Of a DNA stretch of 64,000 bases, positions 34,471 through 42,556 are shown piece after piece (position 1 is the first letter of the stretch; each line of letters begins with the position of its first letter). The DNA is from Mesorhizobium sp. (GTDB lineage: Bacteria > Pseudomonadota > Alphaproteobacteria > Rhizobiales > Rhizobiaceae). The stretch covers positions 2,996,001 through 3,060,000 of the forward strand of contig NZ_JAMLIG010000001.1 of assembly GCF_023954305.1 (NCBI RefSeq), in the 5' to 3' direction. The notes under the pieces are model-generated. The model was not told the DNA's origin. It saw only the letters and a list, made by a program, of their open reading frames with translations, and ran no database searches. Both the position numbers and the translations under genes were made by a program.

Positions 34471-35264
34471 GATTCATCGACTTGGCTGTGACGCTCGACA
34501 ACAGCCCGATCTATCCCGAGAACCATCGCCCCAGGATCGACTACTTCGATCACGAGGCGCCTTTCCACAATGGCGCATGGGAGGCGGCGTTCCCGGGCGT
34601 CGCCGCCGAAGCGCTTCCCGAAGGCCAATCCTGGGCAACAGAGCGGGTGCATCTCGGCACGCATACCGGGACCCATATGGACTCCCCGTGGCACTATCAT
34701 CCGACAACCGACCATGCGACGAAAGACGGCCCGCGCAAGTCTCCCGGGATCGACGAAGTGCCACTGGATTGGTGCTATCGCCCAGCGGTCAAACTCGATT
34801 TCAGCCGCTTTCCGGCCGGCTATGTCGTGACAGCGAAGGACGTCGAGGAACAACTCTCCGCCATAGGGCATGAGCTGCAGCCACTCGACATCGTGCTGGT
34901 CCACACACGCGGCGCATCGCGCTATGGCGAAGTCGACTACGGCGATGCCCATTGTGGCATGGGCCGCGAGGCGACCCTCTACCTGACCCAGCGCGGCATT
35001 CGCGTAGTCGGCACTGACGGCTTCGGCTGGGACGCGCCCTTCGCGTCGATGACCGAGAACTACCGCAGGACTAGCGACAAGTCGGTTCTCTGGGAGGGCC
35101 ACAAGGCCGGAATCGAGATCGGCTACTTCCAGATGGAAAAGCTGATCAATCTCGACCAGCTGCCGCCGAAGGGATTCAGGGTCATCTGTTTCCCGATCAA
35201 GATCCGTGGAGCGTCGGCTGCCTGGGTGAGACCTGTTGCTCTGATCGAGGAGGTGGTGTCATGA
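34467..35264 (+). CDS. Cyclase/kynurenine-formamidase-like hydrolase
   Basis: A 265-residue protein of the cyclase superfamily (PF04199 type). The metal motif HLGTHTGTHMDSPWHY contains the HxGTHxD signature, and TDGFGWD is a second conserved region. Members hydrolyse amides or lactones (kynurenine formamidase, isatin hydrolase). It starts with the ATG at 34467 overlapping the preceding stop and ends overlapping the FAH gene, so flavin reductase, cyclase and FAH are coupled by ATGA junctions and probably act in sequence. Confidence 0.87.
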   Translation: MRFIDLAVTLDNSPIYPENHRPRIDYFDHEAPFHNGAWEAAFPGVAAEALPEGQSWATERVHLGTHTGTHMDSPWHYHPTTDHATKDGPRKSPGIDEVPLDWCYRPAVKLDFSRFPAGYVVTAKDVEEQLSAIGHELQPLDIVLVHTRGASRYGEVDYGDAHCGMGREATLYLTQRGIRVVGTDGFGWDAPFASMTENYRRTSDKSVLWEGHKAGIEIGYFQMEKLINLDQLPPKGFRVICFPIKIRGASAAWVRPVALIEEVVS

Positions 35265-36256
35265 GGCTGGTGACGTTCCGCAGGAGGAACGGCGAGACCG
35301 CCATCGGTGCACTGTGTGACGCCGACCGGTCGATTGTCGATTTCGCCGAAGCCCATGCCCGAACCGGAGCCGGTCCCGCCAGGTGGTTCGGCGATATGCT
35401 TGCTCTGATGGACGGTGGCGATGCAGCCCTGGACGCGGCACGCACGCTTGTTGAGTGTGCCGTACGCGGTGAGCTGGGTCCGCTCGTCGAGACGAGCACC
35501 GTCGAGTTGATGGCGCCGGTGCCCGTTCCCCGCAGCATCCGCGACTGCCTGAGCTTCGAGAAGCACTTTCGCCAGGCGCGCGAGGGGAGGATGCGAGCGC
35601 TCGTGGCAAAGGCCAAGGATCCGGTGGCTGCGGAGGCCGAGTTGCGCGCGTCGGGACGCTTCGAAATCCCGAAAACGTGGTACGAACTACCCCTCTATTA
35701 CAAAGCCAACCGCTTCTCCGTCGTCGGCACCGGCACCGATCTCATCATGCCATCCTACTCGAAGGAGATGGACTACGAGCTCGAATTCGGAGTCTTCCTG
35801 AAGGGACCCCTCAAGTCCGTGAAGGCTGAGCGCGCCCGAGAACACATTTTTGGCTACACGATCTTCAACGACATGTCCGCGCGCGACATTCAGTCGATCG
35901 AGGTGCCCTGCGGCATGGGGCCGGCAAAGAGCAAGGATTTCGACACGGGAAACGTCATGGGCCCCTGTCTGGTGACAGCCGACGAGATCCCCGACCCCTA
36001 TGCGCTCGAAATGGAAGTCTACGTGAATGGCGAGCTCCGCGGCTCGGGGAACTCGCGCGACATGTACCATTCCTTCGAGGCGATGATCGAGCGGATGAGC
36101 GACCACGAGACGCTTCATACGGGCGAGTTCATTGCATCGGGCACGGTCGGCGACGGGTCGGGCGTCGAGCACGACACCTACCTCGAGCATGGCGACCTGA
36201 TCGAGATGACCGTCGAGAAGATCGGCACGCTGCGCAATCGCGCCATACGCCTGTGA
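35261..36256 (+). CDS. Fumarylacetoacetate hydrolase (FAH)-family protein
   Basis: A 331-residue FAH-fold protein. The metal-binding motif lies in KEMDYELEFGVFL (Glu, Glu) and FNDMSARDIQS, and the C-terminal part has the TVGDGSGVEH loop and YLEHGDLIEMTVEKIGTLRN. FAH proteins hydrolyse C-C bonds of diketo acids or act as decarboxylases or hydratases, usually at the end of catabolic pathways. An unusually long segment before the metal site (ALVAKAKDPVAAEAELRASG) distinguishes it from the standard fumarylpyruvate hydrolase. The substrate is unknown. Confidence 0.87.
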   Translation: MRLVTFRRRNGETAIGALCDADRSIVDFAEAHARTGAGPARWFGDMLALMDGGDAALDAARTLVECAVRGELGPLVETSTVELMAPVPVPRSIRDCLSFEKHFRQAREGRMRALVAKAKDPVAAEAELRASGRFEIPKTWYELPLYYKANRFSVVGTGTDLIMPSYSKEMDYELEFGVFLKGPLKSVKAERAREHIFGYTIFNDMSARDIQSIEVPCGMGPAKSKDFDTGNVMGPCLVTADEIPDPYALEMEVYVNGELRGSGNSRDMYHSFEAMIERMSDHETLHTGEFIASGTVGDGSGVEHDTYLEHGDLIEMTVEKIGTLRNRAIRL

Positions 36257-36273
36257 GCGAGCGGGAGGTTGAG

Positions 36274-37149
36274 ATGGTTGAAAATGCCGGAGCATCGCAT
36301 GCACCTGTCGCGATACTCGGCGCTGCCGGTCTGACCGGACAGTTCCTGGTTGGGGCTCTCAGGCAACTCGGGATCGCGGTGCGCGCCGTCGTGCGGCGAC
36401 CGGATTATAGCTCCAAGCTGCCGGAAGGGACGGATGTCGCGATGGCGGATCTCGACGATCCCGAAGCGCTTGTGGCGGCGATCCGAGGCTGCGCGTCGGT
36501 CTACTTGATACCGCCGTCCTTCAATCCCGGTGAGGAGCGTTTCGCCAGGAACACCATGGCGGCAATGACGCGGGCCGGCGTCGAGCGTCTCGTCTATCAT
36601 TCGGTCCTTCACGCTCACACGCCCGGCATGCCGCACCACGAACGCAAGTCGCGGGTCGAGCTGTCGATCCGTGAAAGTGAACTCGCCTGGACGATCCTGC
36701 AGCCGGCGATGTACGTGCAGACGGTGCTGTCCTTCCTGTCGGAAGATCGGGCGGCGCTGCGCCCACCGTTCAACCCGGACCGGCCCTTCAACGTGATTGC
36801 GCCGGCGGATCTCGTCGGCGCCGTCGCGCGCGTGCTCCGCGACCCGGCGACGACCTACGGCACCTTCGAGATCGCCGGCGGCGAGCGCCTGTCCATCCGG
36901 GAAATGGCGGCAGAGCTAGGTACGGTACTGGGTCGGTCGATTGGTATCGGGATGGCCGACCTGGAAACGCAGGTCGCGACACGCGCCGCCAGGCGCGGAT
37001 GGTCCGAACCCCAGCAAGCCGAGTACCGGGCGATGCTTGCCTACTACGACCGATTTGGTCTGCCCGGCAACGGCCTCACCCTGGAGATGCTCCTCGGCCG
37101 GCGGCCGACCACCTTCGCCGGCGCTGCGCGGGCGCTTCTGGGAGCCTGA
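36274..37149 (+). CDS. NmrA-family NAD(P)-binding protein, paralog 2
   Basis: A 291-residue NmrA-like protein. The glycine motif is GAAGLTG in VAILGAAGLTGQFL. It shares with paralog 1 (16782-17675) the blocks VYHSVLHAHTP.MPHH and LAWTILQPAMYVQT and the C-terminal YYDRFGLPGNGLTLEMLLGR. ATG 36274 has GGGAGG 5 nt upstream and is preferred to the GTG at 36253. It again directly precedes a LigM-like gene (67 bp), so the pair is duplicated as a unit. Enzymatic redox role inferred. Confidence 0.85.
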   Translation: MVENAGASHAPVAILGAAGLTGQFLVGALRQLGIAVRAVVRRPDYSSKLPEGTDVAMADLDDPEALVAAIRGCASVYLIPPSFNPGEERFARNTMAAMTRAGVERLVYHSVLHAHTPGMPHHERKSRVELSIRESELAWTILQPAMYVQTVLSFLSEDRAALRPPFNPDRPFNVIAPADLVGAVARVLRDPATTYGTFEIAGGERLSIREMAAELGTVLGRSIGIGMADLETQVATRAARRGWSEPQQAEYRAMLAYYDRFGLPGNGLTLEMLLGRRPTTFAGAARALLGA

Positions 37150-37216
37150 CCCGCCGCTCCGAGCCGCCTTGGCGTGATCGGAACGACCATTGGAATTGCA
37201 CAAGGAGACGACTGCC

Positions 37217-38560
37217 GTGCAGACACTCGAGAACCGCATCGCCGAAGCTGGATCGGCTGCCGCCATGCTCTACGGCAGCCAGGACCAGACCGTGACCTTC
37301 CCCCTAGCGCCGGAATTCACCAACTGGCGCGACGAGCAGGACGCCTGGCACACGGCGGCGGCCTTCCAGGATATGTCGTTCCACATGTACGAGTTGGTCA
37401 TTGAGGGACCGGACACGGTCCGCCTCCTGTCCGACTTTGGCATCAACAGCTTCGCCACCTTCGGCCCGATGCAGGCCAAACAGTACGTGGTCTGCAACAG
37501 CGACGGCTACTACATCGGCGACGCGATCCTGACCTGCGAGGAGGCAGGAAGGATCTGCCTTGTCGGCAAGTCGGCGGCGCTGCACTGGATCCGCTTCCAG
37601 CTGGAACGCGGCCGCTATGACGCCAGGATCGTCCACTTCGATGAACCGTCGCCGCGCCTCGCCGACCGCAGGCTGTTTCGCTACCAGGTCCAGGGGACGA
37701 CCGCGCTTCCGATCCTGGAGGAGGTGAACGGCGGGCCTCTGCCCGACATCGGCTTTTTCAAGATGGGCCGATTCAGGGTGGCCGGATACGAAGTGACCGC
37801 GCTCAATCACCGCATGTCCGGTGCGCCGGGCTTCGAATTCTGGGGACCTGCCGAATTCGGACCGGACGTCAAGGAGGCGATCCTCGCCGCTGGGCGAAAG
37901 CACGGACTGAGGCAGATCGGTGCGAAGGTGTTCCGCGTCACCGCCACGGAGTCCGGATGGGTTGGGACGGCGCTGCCGGCGATCTACACCGGCGAAGCGA
38001 CTCGCGCTTTTCGCGAATGGCTGCCCGCTGATACGTTCGAAGGCCGCGCCGCGCTTGGCGGCAGCTTCCCGATCGCGGATCTCGAGGAGCTGTACGTGAG
38101 ACCAGCCGAAATCGGCTACGGCTTCATGACCAAGTTCGACCATGAATTCTGCGGCAGGGCGGCGCTTGAGAAGGCGGCCGGCGCGCCCCAGCGCAAGAAG
38201 GTCCGCCTCGTCTGGAATTCCGAGGACGTGCTTGCCGTGCATGCCAGCATGTACGGTGCAAATGAGCGCAACAAATACATGGAAATGCCCGTCGCCAACT
38301 ACGCGAATTTCCTCATGGACGAGGTCACGCGAGATGGCAGGCGCGTCGGCTTCTCCCTGCTGCCGGTCTACTCTGCGCCGGCACGGGCGTGGATTTCGCT
38401 GGCGGTAATCGACGAGGCGGCGGCCGGTTCGCCCGGCGAGGTCGTCATCACCTGGGGAGAGCCCGACGGCGGCTCGGCGAAGCCGAGCGTCGAGAGGCAC
38501 GTCCAACGCCCGATCCGGGCGCAGATCGAACCGAACGTCGTCCGTCGCGTCGGCGGATGA
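37217..38560 (+). CDS. LigM/DesA-like THF-dependent O-demethylase (GcvT fold), paralog 2
   Basis: A 447-residue GcvT-fold protein homologous throughout to 17668-19092: APEFTNWRDEQDAWHTAAAF, FGINSFATFGPMQAKQY, HRMSGAPGFEFWGP, AIYTGE, TKFDHEFCGRAALE, and VITWGEPDGGSAKPSVERH. GTG 37217 is preferred, with AAGGAG 9 nt upstream; a TTG at 37190 is possible. Divergence between paralogs is considerable, especially around the ESGW motif (FRVTATESGW here, QYSALGESGW in paralog 1), so they probably use different methoxylated substrates or act in sequence. THF dependence is inferred from the family and from the purU/MetF-like neighbours. Confidence 0.82.
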   Translation: MQTLENRIAEAGSAAAMLYGSQDQTVTFPLAPEFTNWRDEQDAWHTAAAFQDMSFHMYELVIEGPDTVRLLSDFGINSFATFGPMQAKQYVVCNSDGYYIGDAILTCEEAGRICLVGKSAALHWIRFQLERGRYDARIVHFDEPSPRLADRRLFRYQVQGTTALPILEEVNGGPLPDIGFFKMGRFRVAGYEVTALNHRMSGAPGFEFWGPAEFGPDVKEAILAAGRKHGLRQIGAKVFRVTATESGWVGTALPAIYTGEATRAFREWLPADTFEGRAALGGSFPIADLEELYVRPAEIGYGFMTKFDHEFCGRAALEKAAGAPQRKKVRLVWNSEDVLAVHASMYGANERNKYMEMPVANYANFLMDEVTRDGRRVGFSLLPVYSAPARAWISLAVIDEAAAGSPGEVVITWGEPDGGSAKPSVERHVQRPIRAQIEPNVVRRVGG

Positions 38561-38627
38561 GCGGGCGGAGGTCGCGAACGGCAGCCGTCCTGGATTGCGA
38601 AACGTCAACTGAGAGGAGAACAATTCG

Positions 38628-39419
38628 ATGAACAGGCGAGGATTCATGATGGCAGGCGCTGCGCTTCCGCTGGCGGCGGCCCAGGGGCTTTCGGTCGCGA
38701 CGGCTGCAGTGAAGGGAGCGACCTTCGTCCTCGTGCACGGCTCATGGCATGGAGGATGGTGCTGGTCGCGGGTAAAACCCCTGCTGGAGGTGGCTGGCGT
38801 GCGGGTGACCGCCCCAACCCTGACCGGCGTCGGCGAGCGGGCCCACCTGATCGACAGGCGGGTCAATCTCGAGACCCATGTCGACGACATCGTCAGCCAT
38901 ATCGACCGCGAGGAGCTCACCGACGTGGTCCTGGTAGGACACAGCTATGCGGGTTTCCCAGCCTCTCTTGCCGCGACACGGCGCCCTGACGCGGTGTCCC
39001 ACCTCGTCCTGCTCGATTCCTTTTTTCCGAAGGAGGGCGAGACGCTGCTCGGCCATCTCGGTCCCGATTTCGCCAACGACTTCAACGCCAAGGCCGCGGC
39101 CGACTTGTCATGGAACATCCCCCCGCTTCCAGCCGCCGCCTTTGGCCTCAAAGGGGACGATGCGGCGTGGGTCGACCGACACCTCAAGCCGCATCCGATT
39201 GCAACTCACACGCAGCCCGCCAAGTTCGGTCCGGGTCCGCTTCCGCGCCGCACCTACGTCCGATGCACGCAGAGCACCATCGCGCCAATCTTCCAGAAAT
39301 CTCTGGAGAATGTGAAGGCCGACGGACAATTCCGCATGGTCGAGGTCGACGCCGGCCATGATCTGATGATCGATCAGCCCGAGCTGCTGGCGAAGACCTT
39401 GCTCGAAGTGGCGGCGTGA
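38628..39419 (+). CDS. Exported alpha/beta hydrolase with Tat-type signal peptide
   Basis: A 263-residue alpha/beta hydrolase. The N-terminus MNRRGFMMAGAALPLAAAQG carries a twin-arginine motif and hydrophobic core with cleavage near VATA, so it is predicted to be periplasmic. The enzyme then starts like the EstC/salicylate-esterase family (TFVLVHGSWHGGWCWSRVKP). The nucleophile is in GHSYAG and the catalytic His in VDAGHDLMID. AGAGGAG lies upstream. Export suggests it splits an ester outside the cytoplasm, and the TRAP importer of the same operon would then take up the acid. It is the last gene of the operon. Confidence 0.88.
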   Translation: MNRRGFMMAGAALPLAAAQGLSVATAAVKGATFVLVHGSWHGGWCWSRVKPLLEVAGVRVTAPTLTGVGERAHLIDRRVNLETHVDDIVSHIDREELTDVVLVGHSYAGFPASLAATRRPDAVSHLVLLDSFFPKEGETLLGHLGPDFANDFNAKAAADLSWNIPPLPAAAFGLKGDDAAWVDRHLKPHPIATHTQPAKFGPGPLPRRTYVRCTQSTIAPIFQKSLENVKADGQFRMVEVDAGHDLMIDQPELLAKTLLEVAA

Positions 39420-39501
39420 AAAAGATGAACCGGGGACGTGGCGATGGAGCTGTTCCGGCGGGCAACTGCTGCATGTCTTTGTCTGAAATCGGGGATATCA
39501 G

Positions 39502-39636
39502 ATGGTTCGATATCGCCTCGTCTGCGCCCCTTCCTGGCAGGCCCACTCGGTGCGCGGCTTCCTCGCCGCGGTAGTCCGTAAGAAGATGAGTCTCAATCTG
39601 ACCGGCAAGAGGGGCAAAGACGCAGTGCTGCGCTAA
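39502..39636 (+). pseudogene. DUF3489 remnant of a mobile element
   Basis: A 44-codon frame starting ATG 39502. Its APSWQAHSVRGFLAAVVRKK then MSLNLTGKRGKDAVLR matches the C-terminal domain of DUF3489 proteins (QPHSVRGAISGALKKKLGL type, from memory), which sit beside DUF2924 and recombinase genes in phage-like elements. The N-terminal two thirds are missing, so it is probably a decayed fragment. Confidence 0.6.
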
Positions 39637-39665
39637 CGCATCGCAGATGGCGCGGTGAGCTGAAC

Positions 39666-40037
39666 ATGCGAGCGAGCCGCAGCAGTCCGGAGCAGGAGGT
39701 CGCCGCGCTCGGCGACCTCGCGCGGGACGAATTGACGGCCCTCTGGACCAAGGCATATGGCACTCCGCCGCCCAAGGGCGCACGCTGCGACCTGCTGGTC
39801 CGATCCGCTGTCTGGCACCTCCAGGTAAAGCGTCTCGGCGGATTGTCCGCCGAGACGCGTCGTCTGCTCAGGTCCGCCGTCAGCGGGATCGAGAACGAGA
39901 GAGCTGCCATCGACAGGCCAAAGGCCAATGCGACAGATGTACGGGTCAACGTCACACGGGGCAACGAACCGGTTTCCGAAGGTGGTGCTTCCACTGATCG
40001 AGGCGACCTCGGGGACGGTCGGTCAGGCCCAACTTGA
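39666..40037 (+). pseudogene. DUF2924 protein, truncated mobile-element gene
   Basis: The first 80 or so residues (DELTALWTKAYGTPPPKGAR, then LLVRSAVWHLQVKRLGGLSA and ETRRLL) are a DUF2924 domain, a small protein of unknown function linked to phage-like recombinase modules. After about residue 85 the frame runs into the antisense of the degraded integrase, so the natural C-terminus is lost. It may still be translated. Confidence 0.65.
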
Positions 40038-40619
40038 ACAGCCTCGAAATGGCCTCGTGACGGAGGTCGTGGAAATGTAGGTCGTCAAGCTCGGCTCTCT
40101 CTCTATTGTCCTCTCCCGACTCAGCCGAAGTGCGTTCGTGGCAATCGGGAAAACCCGGTCGTCCCCTTTCGCAGGGTCGTCGACCGCAAGTTCCCGCGCG
40201 ATCCGCAGAACCGCCAATGCTTCCTCCTTCAGGGGAATGGTCCGCGAATAGCCGTTCTTCGCCTCGAGGATCGTCGCCGTGGCTCTCTTGATAGCTGGCG
40301 AAGTCGGATGTGGTCAGGTCGGACACTGTCCTCTCGCAGATGCGTTGCCTGAGGAACGCGTCGAGGAGGATCGTCTCGATGTTCGCGTCCTTCTTGGTCG
40401 GAACACCTCGTCGCGACAGCGGCGAACGAGGTCGCCAAGGGTGATCGATCCGAGTTCCTTCCGAGAAGGCGCGAGGTCCTGCCTATCGGCTTGTGTCTCC
40501 ATCAGCCGAGCCTGCGCCTTGGCATCGGCCTACTTGTGGAACGAGCGAGAGAGTGGAGGGGAGCCTTTCCTCCGAATTTGAACCTGGTACTTGTCGCGAT
40601 GTTTGCGAATTGAAGCCAT
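39960..40619 (-). pseudogene. Degenerate tyrosine-type site-specific integrase
   Basis: Starts MASIRKHRDKYQVQIRRKGS at 40619, a typical integrase N-terminus. An in-frame TAG interrupts after SFHK, then the same frame resumes ADAKAQARLMETQADRQDLA. Further frameshifts near 40405 and 40030 break the rest. The catalytic HDLRHE box (in LDDLHFHDLRHEAISRLF) is still readable, and a shifted frame gives VPEVASISG, but the region with the nucleophilic tyrosine is gone. It begins about 100 bp from the 3' end of tRNA-Val, the standard position for an island integrase. Confidence 0.85.
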
Positions 40620-40686
40620 GACGGACCTTTGCCGTGGCCAGAGTGTGGCCAGCAGCGAATTCAAGGTCTTTGGGATCTTGGCTAAG

Positions 40687-40708
40687 CTGATTTTCCTAGG
40701 AAAATCAG
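40687..40708. repeat. Perfect 22-bp palindrome beside tRNA-Val
   Basis: CTGATTTTCCT followed by AGGAAAATCAG, a perfect dyad, 9 bp from the 3' end of tRNA-Val and between it and the dead integrase. It could be a tRNA transcription terminator stem (no U-run follows) or an integrase/excisionase arm site of the lost element. Confidence 0.7.
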
Positions 40709-40717
40709 ATATTTGGA

Positions 40718-40792
<75 letters not shown>

Positions 40793-40896
40793 ATCCGAAG
40801 CCGCGCATACATCATGCCAGACGCCGTGCGTCAATAGCGAAATGCGTCGAAGCGGACACGCCGCGGAAAGCGTACCGGTGCGCTCAAATCGGCAGC

Positions 40897-41259
40897 TCAA
40901 GCCGCCTGCAGCATCTTCTCGACCTCGTTGACGAGATCGCGCAGATGAAACGGTTTCGACAGGACCTTGGCGTCCTTCGGAGCCTTCGAATCCGGATTGA
41001 GGGCAACGGCGGCGAAGCCGGTGATGAACATTATCTTCAGGTCCGGATCGATCTCGGTGGCGCGGCGAGCGAGTTCGATCCCGTCCATCTCCGGCATCAC
41101 GATGTCGGTCAGGAGCAGCGAAAACGGCTCCTCGCGCAACCGCTCGTAGGCGGACGCACCATTGTCGAAGTCGGAGACGTCGTAGCCCGCCCGCTCAAGC
41201 GCCTTCACCAGGAAGCGGCGCATGTCGTCATCGTCTTCCGCAAGGAGAATTCGTGCCAT
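40897..41259 (-). CDS. cpdR: CpdR, single-domain response regulator
   Basis: A 120-residue stand-alone receiver domain. Acidic pocket AEDDDDM, phosphoacceptor Asp52 in LLLTDIVMPEMDG, Thr in FITGFAAVAL, and Lys in LSKPFHLRDL. The sequence and length are those of CpdR. When unphosphorylated, CpdR localises the ClpXP protease at the pole and promotes cell-cycle-controlled proteolysis; it receives phosphate from the CckA-ChpT relay. The gene order cpdR, N-formylglutamate amidohydrolase, inositol-monophosphatase-family gene is as I remember it for rhizobia. Confidence 0.93.
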   Translation of the reverse strand: MARILLAEDDDDMRRFLVKALERAGYDVSDFDNGASAYERLREEPFSLLLTDIVMPEMDGIELARRATEIDPDLKIMFITGFAAVALNPDSKAPKDAKVLSKPFHLRDLVNEVEKMLQAA

Positions 41260-41447
41260 CGTCCCGTCCGAATCAGTTGGCAGGCGAATGAAATCCGCCC
41301 GTTAACCATGAACTCTATATGAAAGAGGCGCGGTAAAGATCAAGTGAACGCTCGGGCGCGGCGAAGGCTCCCTCGCTCTGGACACGGACGCGCCCGGATG
41401 GCACGGTACCAGAACCGTTTCATCGCCCACCACCGGATCAGCCCTTG

Positions 41448-42338
41448 ATGAATGCAGGCGCGGATTTCGCGGAGATACCGCCCTTTTCAGAGACGTCGCC
41501 GGCGGAAATCACCGTGCCGTTCGTTTTCAATTCCCCTCACAGCGGCCGTCACTATCCGCGGCGGTTCCTGGAGATGATCCGTCTCGACCGGGCGGCAATC
41601 CGCCGCTCGGAAGACTGCTATGTGGACGAACTTTTCGCCGGCGCCGCATCGCTCGGCGCGCCGCTGCTCGCCGCCGAGTTTCCGCGCGCCTATCTGGACC
41701 TCAATCGCGAGCCCTGGGAACTCGATCCGAGGATGTTCGCCGAGCCATTGCCGCCTTTTGCCAACGCGCGATCGGCGCGCGTCGCGGGAGGGCTCGGCAC
41801 CATTCCGCGCATCGTCGGCGAAGGACAGGACATCTATTCGGGAAAGCTGCCGCTGGCCGAAGCCATCTCGCGCATAGACGCCTTGTACAAGCCCTATCAC
41901 CAGCGTCTCCGCGGCCTCCTGATGCAGGCGCATTCACGCTTCGGCCGCGCGATCCTGATCGACTGCCATTCCATGCCCGCTTCGATCCGGGTCGGCGAGA
42001 GCGGACTCAGGCCCGACTTCATCCTGGGTGACCGCTTTGGCGCATCCGCAGCCTCCGCGCTCTCCGAGCAGGCCATCGCGATCCTGACCGGAATGGGCTA
42101 CACCGTCGCCCACAACAAACCCTATGCCGGCGGCTTCATCACCGAGCATTACGGGCGGCCGGGACGGGGCCTGCACGCGATGCAGGTCGAGATCAACCGC
42201 GGGCTCTACATGGACGAGCGGTCCTATGAGAAATCCGCCGGCTTCGAGGGTCTCGCCGAGGATCTGACCGAATTCTCGCGCCGTTTGATGGCCTTCGCCG
42301 ACGAATTCTTCGATCGTCCCGCGCTGGCGGCCGAATAG
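41448..42338 (+). CDS. N-formylglutamate amidohydrolase-family protein
   Basis: A 296-residue protein of the HutG-like N-formylglutamate amidohydrolase family, which releases formate from N-formyl-L-glutamate in histidine degradation. It contains VPFVFNSPHSGRHYPRRFLE, ILIDCHSMPAS and GFITEHYGRPGRGLHAMQVE followed by INRGLYMDE, the metal-binding and catalytic stretches of the family. ATG 41448 is chosen over the overlapping TTG. No hut genes are near, so another formyl or amide substrate is possible. Confidence 0.9.
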   Translation: MNAGADFAEIPPFSETSPAEITVPFVFNSPHSGRHYPRRFLEMIRLDRAAIRRSEDCYVDELFAGAASLGAPLLAAEFPRAYLDLNREPWELDPRMFAEPLPPFANARSARVAGGLGTIPRIVGEGQDIYSGKLPLAEAISRIDALYKPYHQRLRGLLMQAHSRFGRAILIDCHSMPASIRVGESGLRPDFILGDRFGASAASALSEQAIAILTGMGYTVAHNKPYAGGFITEHYGRPGRGLHAMQVEINRGLYMDERSYEKSAGFEGLAEDLTEFSRRLMAFADEFFDRPALAAE

Positions 42339-42361
42339 GGGCCGAATCCGCCGCACAGGGC

Positions 42362-42394
42362 AAAAAAAGACCGCATCGTTCGCACGACGCGGTC
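42362..42394 (-). terminator. Rho-independent terminator of the sRNA
   Basis: On the minus strand GACCGCGTCGT pairs with ACGATGCGGTC (11 bp, one G-U) around GCGA and is followed by seven U. It is a textbook intrinsic terminator; read from the other strand it has no U-run, so it belongs to the minus-strand sRNA. Confidence 0.9.
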
Positions 42395-42444
42395 AAGTCT
42401 AGGGAGGAAACGCCCAAGGAGGGCATAGACGGGCGAACCCGTCT
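42362..42444 (-). ncRNA. MmgR/alpha-r8-like small RNA with anti-Shine-Dalgarno loops
   Basis: On the minus strand: hairpin 1 GACGGG-TTCG-CCCGTC (42428-42443), a short stem GCCC-TCCTT-GGGC exposing CUCC, a single-stranded GTTTCCTCCCTAGACTT containing an anti-SD CCUCCC, then a strong terminator. The predicted RNA is about 83 nt. This architecture and the location between the N-formylglutamate amidohydrolase and inositol-monophosphatase genes match what I remember of the rhizobial sRNA MmgR, which acts with Hfq and limits polyhydroxybutyrate granule number. The name rests on memory of structure and synteny. Confidence 0.75.
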
Positions 42445-42450
42445 GCCGCT

Positions 42451-42479
42451 ACAATCATGTTGCGTTGCACAAATGTCAA
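42451..42479 (-). promoter_or_regulatory. Sigma-70-type promoter of the sRNA
   Basis: On the minus strand TTGACA (42474-42479) is followed after 17 bp by GATTGT (42451-42456). The -35 is a perfect match, and the weak -10 is normal for alphaproteobacteria. The predicted start is near 42444, just before hairpin 1. Confidence 0.65.
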
Positions 42480-42556
42480 GACGCGGCCGTTAAAAATAAT
42501 TCATACTTATGTGTCTACCGGCCCGGTGCCGGATTCCAGGTCAAAGAGGGGGCAGG

